5,555 nucleotides of DNA from an uncultured Acidobacteriaceae bacterium (GTDB taxonomy: Bacteria > Acidobacteriota > Terriglobia > Terriglobales > Acidobacteriaceae). This document shows positions 1-5,150 of the stretch, one piece after another; the first letter of the stretch is position 1, and each line of letters begins with the position of its first letter. The stretch is taken from positions 1 through 5,555 of the forward strand of contig CAIMNN010000503.1 in the NCBI GenBank assembly GCA_903842845.1. Reading direction: 5' to 3'. The notes below the pieces were generated by a model. The model was not told the DNA's origin. It ran no database searches and saw only the letters and a program-made list of their open reading frames with translations. The translations under genes and the position numbers were made by a program.

Positions 1-123
1 CGTGAAACTTAAAGTTGGAAGCATAATGATTTCATTTCCACTGACCGTGTTCCTGCATTGAATGAGTGCGCATGAACCATCCTATAACCCTGGCTTGACT
101 ATCCACATTGCAAACGTTGCTGA
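1..123. other. Non-coding tail downstream of the globin/Roadblock operon
   Basis: This stretch follows the last gene of the minus-strand operon. I see no hairpin with a T-tract that would serve as a terminator, so transcription may continue leftward. An ATG on the minus strand at 24..22 opens a frame (MLPTLSFT) that runs off the window edge. It has only a weak purine stretch upstream and is far too short to call as a gene. Nothing else is recognisable. Confidence 0.4.
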
Positions 124-885
124 TCACTGCGCCGCGATTGCCGCTGCAACAAGCTTTGCCGTGCGCTGCACCTCCTGCACCACGCTTCCACGCGACATTT
201 CTTCCCCCACGGAGGCCATGATGTAGGTCTCTTCCCCTGCGCTTTGGAAGTAGACCAATCCATTGCTGCCGTCGACGATGATCTGTTCCAGCTTGCTGCT
301 TCCGAACTGGTTCATCATGCGCATGCTGAGCGCGAAGATGGAGACCGTGAGCGCGGCCATGTTGGTGCTGGGCGCTGCCATCTCCGGCACTGAGACCAGG
401 ACATCGCCGCGGGTGGAGATGATGGAAGCCGAGCGGATGCCCGAGACCTCGCACAGTTCCGAAACTATCTGCTGCACTTCAGTACGCGTCTTCGGTGTCA
501 GTTGCTTGTGACGAGGTATTGAATCATAGATCGATCTGTTTTGCTCCGGAGTCACCGGGTGTGTCAGCTTGACGCGGCGGAGTATCTTTGCGGCCAGGTC
601 GGGCCGCGTTGACTGCCATATATATGTGCTGTCAGGGTCGCTGGGCTTTGCGTCAACGGCTGAACCAGCCGGCGCTTCGTCCTCAGTTTCAGGCTGAGTG
701 GATGCAGGCGGCTGCATGAGCCGGACGACGATAAATTGCAGAACCATCCAGCCCGAGAAGAGAGTGAGGACCACGAGCAGGGAAGCCAGGGTGGAGAATG
801 CAAATTTTGAATACAGGACGTCATAGACGATCAGCAAAGCCGCCATGATGATCAATGTCGAGATGTATCTTGCTTCCTTCATCAC
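124..885 (-). CDS. Membrane-anchored Roadblock/LC7-domain protein
   Basis: This is the last gene of the four-gene operon (253 residues). Two hydrophobic helices are visible at about residues 8-25 and 32-54. Positive residues before the first (K3, R6) and after the second (R55) suggest both ends lie in the cytoplasm. A linker rich in acidic residues and proline (about 60-130) follows. The C-terminal 120 residues look like a Roadblock/LC7 domain: a helix with EVQQIVSELCEVSGIRSA, a strand pair with SIISTRGDVLVS, a long central helix, then LEQIIVDGSNGLVYF and a closing helix. Roadblock domains dimerise and bind or regulate Ras-like GTPases (MglB type) or act as scaffolds. Here the domain would be held at the inner membrane. 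It starts 38 bases after the second globin gene. The start is GTG at 885 or the adjacent ATG at 882, both with a weak ribosome site. The partner is unknown; the function is inferred from the domain and its neighbours. Confidence 0.85.
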   Translation of the reverse strand: MMKEARYISTLIIMAALLIVYDVLYSKFAFSTLASLLVVLTLFSGWMVLQFIVVRLMQPPASTQPETEDEAPAGSAVDAKPSDPDSTYIWQSTRPDLAAKILRRVKLTHPVTPEQNRSIYDSIPRHKQLTPKTRTEVQQIVSELCEVSGIRSASIISTRGDVLVSVPEMAAPSTNMAALTVSIFALSMRMMNQFGSSKLEQIIVDGSNGLVYFQSAGEETYIMASVGEEMSRGSVVQEVQRTAKLVAAAIAAQ

Positions 886-923
886 CGCAGATCCGAACTA
901 CTGCTATGAGGACGTGCCCGCAC

Positions 924-1451
924 TCAGGTTGTCATCAATCTGTTCAACAAAACCGGCTTGATGCCGAGGTTGTCCATCAGGCCTTGCAGGTAAGCGCGGT
1001 CGATCAAATACTGTGCGACGTCGAGCGTCCTGAGGATGGCCGTGGTCGCTGCCGTGACCTCGGCTTTGTCGGTGATGACGGATGCGAGCATGTAGGGGAA
1101 GGTGGCGCGCAAGAAGCTCATGCTGGCTGCGACAAAGACCGGGGGAATCTTGGCTTTGACGTGCGCGCGGCCGATGACCTCCTGGTGCGCGACGATAGCC
1201 TGCGGGTCGCCGCCGGAAAAAAGCTCGTTGAGCCAGGCGATGTGCGTGGTCTTGAGCGCGTCGACACGGCCTTCTATCATCACCGCCGTCGCCGGGTCCG
1301 CGCTCAGGCGCTCATAAAACAGGTCGGTCATCTTCGGCAGGCTGGGTGTTACCGCTGGCGCTATGTGAGCCAGCAGGGCAAGGTCCTCCGAACTGAAACC
1401 GCTGACATTTTGAAATGTCGCGAATGTGCTTTCATTGAAACTATCCGCCAC
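924..1451 (-). CDS. Single-domain globin, globin-coupled-sensor/protoglobin type (copy B)
   Basis: This is a 175-residue globin, the downstream member of a tandem pair. The fold signature matches sensor globins: NVSGFSSEDLALL at the start, LPKMTDLFYERL (FY45-46, likely the B-helix tyrosine region), VDALKTTHIAWLNELFSG, then IGRAHVKAKIPP with H97 as the presumed proximal heme ligand. There is no output domain; the protein ends with LLNRLMTT. I place the start at GTG 1451. A strong AGGAGG lies 8 bases upstream, and this start gives exactly the same length as the upstream copy with a gap-free alignment. The open frame continues upstream to 1592, but that extension overlaps the end of copy A and has no matching protein sequence there. 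The gene starts 47 bases after copy A. Heme binding and an O2/NO/CO or redox sensing role are inferred from the family. It could instead be a non-heme globin like RsbR, but the retained histidine argues against that. It has no cysteines. Confidence 0.85.
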   Translation of the reverse strand: MADSFNESTFATFQNVSGFSSEDLALLAHIAPAVTPSLPKMTDLFYERLSADPATAVMIEGRVDALKTTHIAWLNELFSGGDPQAIVAHQEVIGRAHVKAKIPPVFVAASMSFLRATFPYMLASVITDKAEVTAATTAILRTLDVAQYLIDRAYLQGLMDNLGIKPVLLNRLMTT

Positions 1452-1467
1452 TGTATCGGCCTCCTTC
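1449..1467 (-). promoter_or_regulatory. Ribosome binding site that fixes the GTG start of globin copy B
   Basis: On the minus strand AAGGAGG is followed by about 8 bases and then GTG. This is the best Shine-Dalgarno match of the operon and chooses the internal GTG over the longer upstream open frame. Confidence 0.75.
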
Positions 1468-1498
1468 TCTTCGAACGCAGTAAAAGTTGCCCGGCCGC

Positions 1499-2026
1499 TC
1501 AGGTCGTCATCAGTCTGTTGAGCAGCCCAAGACTGATGCCGAGGTTGTCCATCAGGCATTGGTTGTAAGCGCGGTCGATCAGGTATTGGCAAACGTCGAG
1601 CGTGCGCAAGATGGCTGTGGTGGCGTTCGCGACCTCCTGCTTGTCCTCAAGGACAGAAGCCAGATGCCCTGGGAATGCAGCGCGCAGAAAGCTCATGCTG
1701 GCGGCGACGAAGATCGGCGGAATTTTTGCGCGCACGTGCACGCGGCCTATCATCTCCTGCCGCGCCACCAGAACATCGGGCGCAAGGCCGGCAAAGAGTT
1801 CATTGAGCCACTGGAGGTGCGTCTTCTTCAGCGCATCGACGCGCCCTTCGATAACCGCACCGGTTGCCGGGTCAGCCTGTAGTTTTTCGTAGAACCGATT
1901 CGTCAATGCAGGGAGTGTAGGCCTGACCTGAGGGCCGATGGAGGCGAGCAGTGTGACGTCTTCCATGCTGAAGCCGCTGACGTTCTGATAGGTCTCGAAG
2001 GTTTGGTCCACTGCGCGTTCAGGCAT
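1499..2026 (-). CDS. Single-domain globin, globin-coupled-sensor/protoglobin type (copy A)
   Basis: This is a 175-residue globin, the upstream member of the tandem pair and second gene of the operon. The motif order is as in copy B: YQNVSGFSMEDVTLL, LPALTNRFYEKL (Y46), VDALKKTHLQWLNELFAG, then IGRVHVRAKIPPIFVAAS with H97 as the presumed proximal heme ligand, and a C-terminal helix pair ending LLNRLMTT. By hand count it is identical to copy B at 121 of 175 positions, with no gaps. ATG 2026 is preceded by GGAG about 9 bases upstream and matches the copy B start. A GTG at 2080 would add 18 residues with no counterpart in copy B, so I reject it. Two cysteines (C146, C157) replace Ala and Gly of copy B. 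Sensor globins usually dimerise through their last helices, so homo- or heterodimers are possible. A cytoplasmic heme sensor feeding the Roadblock proteins is the simplest inference. Confidence 0.86.
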   Translation of the reverse strand: MPERAVDQTFETYQNVSGFSMEDVTLLASIGPQVRPTLPALTNRFYEKLQADPATGAVIEGRVDALKKTHLQWLNELFAGLAPDVLVARQEMIGRVHVRAKIPPIFVAASMSFLRAAFPGHLASVLEDKQEVANATTAILRTLDVCQYLIDRAYNQCLMDNLGISLGLLNRLMTT

Positions 2027-2140
2027 TGTTCTTAACTCCGCATTGTTCACATAGCGCTTTGCATTGCTGATGACGCGCACCCAGGCAAGCTGATCTGCCT
2101 TAAGGTGTGGCGCTGTGCAGGCTACACGCCCCCGGCGGCA
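2027..2140. other. Operon-internal spacer between Roadblock and globin genes
   Basis: This 114-base gap on the minus strand separates the soluble Roadblock gene from globin copy A. It holds the globin ribosome site near 2031-2040. I see no clear terminator or promoter, so co-transcription with the upstream gene is likely but not shown. Confidence 0.4.
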
Positions 2141-2593
2141 CTAACCGAGCGTTTCAGCTATCTTTGCAGAGGCTCGTTTGCACTCAAGGAAGACAAGGCC
2201 TAGTTTGGCGGCATTGTTGGTGATGACGCACAATGCAGCGTCTTCGCCCGCCCGGGTTAAAAGGACGTAGCCGTTCTCGCCCTTGATGAGGATCTGCTCC
2301 AGTGTTCCACGGGAAAACTCCTCGGCAACCCGGCCGCCGAAGCTCAACATGGCGGCTGACATGGCGCCGACTATCTCTTCGTCGACGTTGATGAGCAGCG
2401 CAGAGGCGATGATGAGGCCGTCGAGCGAGACAAGGGCGGACGCAAGGATGTCAGTGGAAGTGCCGTTCAAGGCAGAGAGGGTTTTTTGCAGTGCTTTGGG
2501 TCGGTCGTTTGCCACATGCGCCGGCGCCGGTGACCCTCGTTCTGGCTGGGGATCATTTGGGCCCAGACGTAGAGAAAGAACAGGATTTCCCAT
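2141..2593 (-). CDS. Soluble Roadblock/LC7-domain protein
   Basis: This is the first gene of the operon (150 residues). About 30 N-terminal residues rich in proline and charge look disordered. Residues 33-150 form one Roadblock/LC7 domain: an opening helix ALQKTLSALNG, the strand pair ASALVSLDGLIIASAL, a long helix with MSAAMLSFGGRVAEEF, then TLEQILIKGENGYVLLTRAG, a strand with ALCVITN and a closing amphipathic helix. Length and layout fit stand-alone MglB-like proteins, which bind as dimers to Ras-like GTPases. The same LEQI...G.NG.V motif recurs in the membrane-anchored protein at the other end of the operon, so the two may pair. ATG 2593 has GGGAG about 7 bases upstream. There is no membrane segment or signal peptide. 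No GTPase gene is in the window, so the direct partner is unknown and the globins are the obvious candidates by context. Confidence 0.87.
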   Translation of the reverse strand: MGNPVLSLRLGPNDPQPERGSPAPAHVANDRPKALQKTLSALNGTSTDILASALVSLDGLIIASALLINVDEEIVGAMSAAMLSFGGRVAEEFSRGTLEQILIKGENGYVLLTRAGEDAALCVITNNAAKLGLVFLECKRASAKIAETLG

Positions 2594-2616
2594 AAGGTTC
2601 TCCCTTTCCTACATCG

Positions 2617-2660
2617 AGTCACAATAATACCCCTAATTTAAAAATCCGACATGAGCTATT
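2617..2660 (-). promoter_or_regulatory. Possible promoter of the globin/Roadblock operon
   Basis: On the minus strand a TATTAT (2629..2624) lies about 30 bases before the first ATG and would give a short leader holding the ribosome site. No good -35 box is seen at the standard distance, but the upstream DNA is very AT-rich. The call rests on position and the -10 match only. Confidence 0.3.
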
Positions 2661-2692
2661 TTGACCTAGCTAAATCAATTTTTCCTGTGCCT

Positions 2693-2776
2693 ACATATAT
2701 GTTGTATCTTCAATGGAATCAACGAATAAAATGTAATTGATATGTCATACATTGAATGACATAACTCATACAACAT
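2693..2776. repeat. Cluster of palindromes in AT-rich intergenic DNA
   Basis: Three elements lie within 84 bases. A perfect 10-base palindrome ACATATATGT is at 2693-2702. A 9-base inverted repeat has arms ATGTTGTAT at 2699-2707 and ATACAACAT at 2768-2776. Nested inside is an 8-base inverted repeat with arms TATGTCAT at 2741-2748 and ATGACATA at 2756-2763 around a 7-base loop. GC is about 28% over 2701-2760. The cluster sits roughly 75-150 bases upstream of the probable operon start, which suits operator sites or DNA bending, but no known regulator site is recognised. Confidence 0.5.
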
Positions 2777-3284
2777 CATTACTTAGGTATCGAAGTTAGG
2801 CCAATGCGACCGGTTTTGTCTTCTTTGCGCGTCGGTGCTGGTGTACTCGGCAAAGCCTGCCTGCTCAGAAAATAGCAGTGAAAAAATTTCCAAGATCGAG
2901 CTTTCAGCGCATGAGAGAGGGGGGAGTATGCAGCAGAGTGAAGTGAGCCTGAAGGAGGCTCATATTGCACGCGAACCAAAGTCGGTAATAGCTGATTGTT
3001 AAATTCACCACTCTTTCCTCAAACGGCCATTGACGCAGCAACTGAGTGGCGTTACTCTCACGGCAGATAAGGACTTGGTCGCCTACGCCAATCCGCTCCC
3101 AACTGCACCAGCCGAGGGCTGCGCATATCCTGCGCCGCCCTCGAAGTGTTTTTGGGGCGGGAAGGGTTTGGACGACACCGCAGCTAACGCGCATCCATTT
3201 TAACCATCGGACAATTTTCGGTGAGGGAAGTTCGATGGTAATCTCAGGGTAGAAAAAAAGCCGGCCACCCGCCGAGCGGGCGTA
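2777..3284. other. Long spacer upstream of phoH without a convincing gene
   Basis: About 500 bases between the palindrome cluster and phoH. Contents seen: a 24-codon open frame at 2928-3002 (ATG, TAA) with a purine-rich GAGAGG upstream, and a short reading frame at 2996-3070 whose peptide FPQTAIDAATEWRY resembles part of a TonB C-terminal domain. There is also a 5-bp GC hairpin (CCCGC/GCGGG, about 3268-3280) directly before the phoH ATG. None of these is strong enough to call as a gene. No clear promoter for phoH was found. Confidence 0.4.
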
Positions 3285-4325
3285 ATGGGAGGAACTCTGA
3301 AGACCAAACTGGAGATAACACCGAACCTCGAGCCGCTGTTTGGAACTCGCGACGAAAATCTTCATTTGATGGAAGACGAGCTTGGCGTACGGATCGACCT
3401 GCGCTCCGATGCGGTTCATGTACAGGGACCGGATGAGGGAGTGGAAGTGGTCCGGCAAATTTTTGAGGACTTTGAAGCACTCCGCAAGATGGGCATCCAT
3501 CCGCACAACGGCGAGCTGAACGGCATGCTGCGGATAGTTGTGAACGACCCCGGCATGACGCTGCGCAAACTGGCTGATACCGGCAAGCAGCGCTCCACCG
3601 GCACAAAGCGCATGGTTCAGCCGCGCAGCGTGAACCAGCGCAAATACCTGGAAGCCATTGAAGAGAACGACATGACCTTCGGCGTGGGCCCCGCCGGCAC
3701 CGGCAAAACCTACCTTGCCGTGGCTATGGCGGTCAGCGCGCTCAACGCAAAGAAGGTTAGCCGCATCGTGCTGGTGCGCCCCGCAGTCGAAGCCGGCGAG
3801 AAGCTGGGCTTTTTGCCGGGCAGCTTGCAGGAGAAGGTGGACCCGTACTTGCGTCCGCTTTATGACGCGCTCTTTGACATGCTCGAGCCCGAGAAGGTCG
3901 AAAAGATGCTCGAGAAGGGCGTCATCGAAGTTGCACCGCTCGCCTTCATGCGCGGCCGCACGCTCAACGACGCGTTCATCATTATGGACGAAGCGCAGAA
4001 CACCACCATCGAACAGATGAAGATGTTCCTCACCCGCATGGGCAACAATTCGAAAGCTGTGATCACCGGCGACATCACTCAGATCGACCTGCCCAACCCG
4101 CGTCGTTCGGGACTCGTCGATGCCATCAACATTCTCAGCGGGGTTGAGGGGATAACCTTCTGCCACTTTGAGGATGGCGACGTGGTCCGCCACGCGTTGG
4201 TGCAACGCATCGTCCGCGCCTACGAGGCGGCCAAGCCACAACAGCAGGAATTGCCACTCGAAATGGCCGAAGCCGAGCCGGTGCGCGCGGTGCGCGAAAA
4301 GCGGCCTGCGGTCAAAACGCAATAA
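3285..4325 (+). CDS. phoH: PhoH-like (YbeZ-type) P-loop ATPase
   Basis: This is a 346-residue cytoplasmic ATPase of the PhoH family. Residues 1-110 hold the N-terminal nucleic-acid-binding-like region (TRDENLHLMEDELGVRIDLR and a KH-like segment). The ATPase core follows, with Walker A GPAGTGKT (135-142), LVRPAVEAGEKLGFLPG (163-179), Walker B FIIMDEAQN (231-239), the TGD motif (261-263) and RRSGL (273-277), the arrangement typical of the family. The last 30 residues are a charged, Ala/Glu/Arg-rich tail. Length matches usual PhoH proteins. Partners of this type work with the RNase YbeY in RNA metabolism and ribosome maturation, and ybeY lies just downstream here. The start is uncertain. ATG 3285 has no good upstream ribosome site and follows a small GC hairpin, while GGGAGGA lies just inside the frame, so translation might begin slightly later at a non-ATG codon or at ATG 3369. 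Confidence 0.95.
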   Translation: MGGTLKTKLEITPNLEPLFGTRDENLHLMEDELGVRIDLRSDAVHVQGPDEGVEVVRQIFEDFEALRKMGIHPHNGELNGMLRIVVNDPGMTLRKLADTGKQRSTGTKRMVQPRSVNQRKYLEAIEENDMTFGVGPAGTGKTYLAVAMAVSALNAKKVSRIVLVRPAVEAGEKLGFLPGSLQEKVDPYLRPLYDALFDMLEPEKVEKMLEKGVIEVAPLAFMRGRTLNDAFIIMDEAQNTTIEQMKMFLTRMGNNSKAVITGDITQIDLPNPRRSGLVDAINILSGVEGITFCHFEDGDVVRHALVQRIVRAYEAAKPQQQELPLEMAEAEPVRAVREKRPAVKTQ

Positions 4326-4339
4326 TCAATCCAAACCAC

Positions 4340-4376
4340 AAAAAGCGGCGGGGCCAATGGCTCTGCCGCTTTTTTT
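4340..4376 (+). terminator. Rho-independent terminator after phoH
   Basis: A stem AGCGGC...GCCGCT is extended by an inner GGGCC/GGCTC pairing around AAT. It is preceded by five A and followed by seven T. It starts 15 bases after the phoH stop. The A-tract on the other side means it could also work in the reverse direction. It should separate phoH transcription from the toxin-antitoxin genes and ybeY. Confidence 0.9.
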
Positions 4377-4410
4377 ATGCAAACCCCCACAAGAAGAATA
4401 AAAATGGGAA

Positions 4411-4431
4411 TTGGGGTATGATTTCCTCATG
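4411..4431 (+). promoter_or_regulatory. Possible -10 element giving a leaderless antitoxin mRNA
   Basis: TATGAT at 4417-4422 is followed by six bases and then the antitoxin ATG at 4429, so transcription would start at or next to the ATG. There is no recognisable -35 box, and no ribosome site at normal spacing (the GGGG at 4413-4416 is 12 bases away). A leaderless transcript would explain both. Confidence 0.35.
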
Positions 4432-4704
4432 GCAACTTTCCACATCTCCGATTTAGAAGCGGGTCGGGATTTCGCTTCCTTGCTTGCGCGTGTTCGTGCA
4501 GGTGCTGAGATTGTCATTGAAGCGGGCGAACAGCCGGTAGCCATCGTCCGTCCAGTGACACGGCTTAAGCGTTCATTTGAAGAATGCATCGCACTCTTGC
4601 CTGAACATTCCGATGCGACGCTCGACGAAGATTTTGAGGCCGATGTACGTGCAGCCGTTGAGGCCCACCGTGAGCCTCTTACACCTCCCGACTGGAATGA
4701 ATGA
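4429..4704 (+). CDS. Phd/YefM-type antitoxin
   Basis: This is a 91-residue antitoxin, the first gene of a type II toxin-antitoxin pair. Residues 1-45 (MATFHISDLEAGRDFASLLARVRAGAEIVIEAGEQPVAIVRPV) form the Phd/YefM DNA-binding dimer fold: short strand, helix, then the ..IVIE.G..PVA.. hairpin. The C-terminal part (about 62-91, LDEDFEADVRAAVEAHREPLTPPDWNE) is the acidic, extended toxin-binding tail seen in antitoxins of VapC partners. I chose ATG 4429 because the conserved fold begins immediately there; a TTG at 4411 would add six residues. Such antitoxins repress their own promoter, alone and with the toxin. The gene overlaps the toxin gene by 8 bases, which suggests coupled translation. GC is about 55% in its 5' part, lower than phoH next door (about 65% in a sampled 60 bases). 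Confidence 0.92.
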   Translation: MATFHISDLEAGRDFASLLARVRAGAEIVIEAGEQPVAIVRPVTRLKRSFEECIALLPEHSDATLDEDFEADVRAAVEAHREPLTPPDWNE

Positions 4705-5125
4705 AGTGGGGTTATTGCTCGACTCCAGCGTACTAATAGCACAAGAGCGTCGCGGTTTGGATGCGCGTACGGCGATCACTGTAATAGCGAAATCTAATCC
4801 ATCCGATGATGTATCCGTTTCAGTGGTTAGTTTGATGGAGCTAGCCCACGGTATTGCGCGTGCCAACTCAGAACAAATAATGAAACGTAGAACAACATTC
4901 ATTCGTGAATTATTGAGTTCAATACCGATTCTCGGTATAGACAATCAGCTTGCGCTAAAAATTGGCATTATGGACGGCCAACTTGCGCAAACCGGGATTC
5001 GTATCCCGATCGAGGATTTGATCATCGGTGTGACCGCAATGGAGAATGGTTTTGATGTATTGACCAAAAATGTGCGCCACTTTAGGATGATTCCCGGCTT
5101 GGTAGTCCATGAGTATGTGAGCTGA
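4697..5125 (+). CDS. vapC: VapC-like PIN-domain toxin
   Basis: This is a 142-residue PIN-domain ribonuclease toxin. Visible motifs: LLLDSSVLIA with D9, SLMELAHGIARA with E48, IPIEDLIIGVTA with D107 (or E106), and VLTKNVRHFRMIPGL near the C-terminus. These acidic residues bind the catalytic metal ions. In many VapC proteins the last motif reads ..NvkDF.., and here H128 stands where that Asp would be, a variant seen in part of the family. VapC toxins cut tRNA or rRNA at specific sites; the target cannot be read from sequence. ATG 4697 lies within the last codons of the antitoxin gene, with the antitoxin stop at 4702-4704, so the two are probably translationally coupled. GTG 4706 is an alternative start. 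The gene is notably AT-rich (20 G/C in the 60 bases from 4861, against 39 of 60 in phoH from 3781), a sign of horizontal transfer. YbeY follows after 25 bases. Confidence 0.93.
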   Translation: MNEVGLLLDSSVLIAQERRGLDARTAITVIAKSNPSDDVSVSVVSLMELAHGIARANSEQIMKRRTTFIRELLSSIPILGIDNQLALKIGIMDGQLAQTGIRIPIEDLIIGVTAMENGFDVLTKNVRHFRMIPGLVVHEYVS

Positions 5126-5150
5126 ACATGCATGGAGCAGATAGAGCACG

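Larger units (their letters stand above)
924..2026 (-). repeat. Tandem duplication of the globin gene
   Basis: The two globin genes form a direct repeat with a 575-base period. The protein copies align end to end without gaps. At the DNA level the 3' ends are closely similar (positions from 924 and from 1499 match over most of the first 100 bases, including a stretch of more than 20 identical bases near 961-985 and 1536-1560). Divergence elsewhere shows the duplication is not recent. Confidence 0.9.

Noticed and set aside
1452..1592. N-terminal extension of globin copy B
   Set aside because: It would overlap the end of copy A by about 94 bases, has no counterpart in copy A, and a strong ribosome site marks the internal GTG at 1451.
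855..1882. Plus-strand open frames (237 and 131 codons) opposite the globin genes
   Set aside because: They resemble each other only because the globin genes beneath them are duplicated; no domain is visible and the minus-strand frames carry clear globin motifs.
124..2593. Chemotaxis or gas-vesicle/encapsulin type clusters as an explanation of the operon
   Set aside because: No receptor, CheA/CheW, shell or structural gene is present; only Roadblock and globin domains are seen.
2904..4322. A 472-codon open frame on the minus strand opposite phoH
   Set aside because: It is antisense to the clear PhoH ATPase; its composition (runs of His, Ala, Arg and no domain) is the typical mirror of a GC-rich coding strand.
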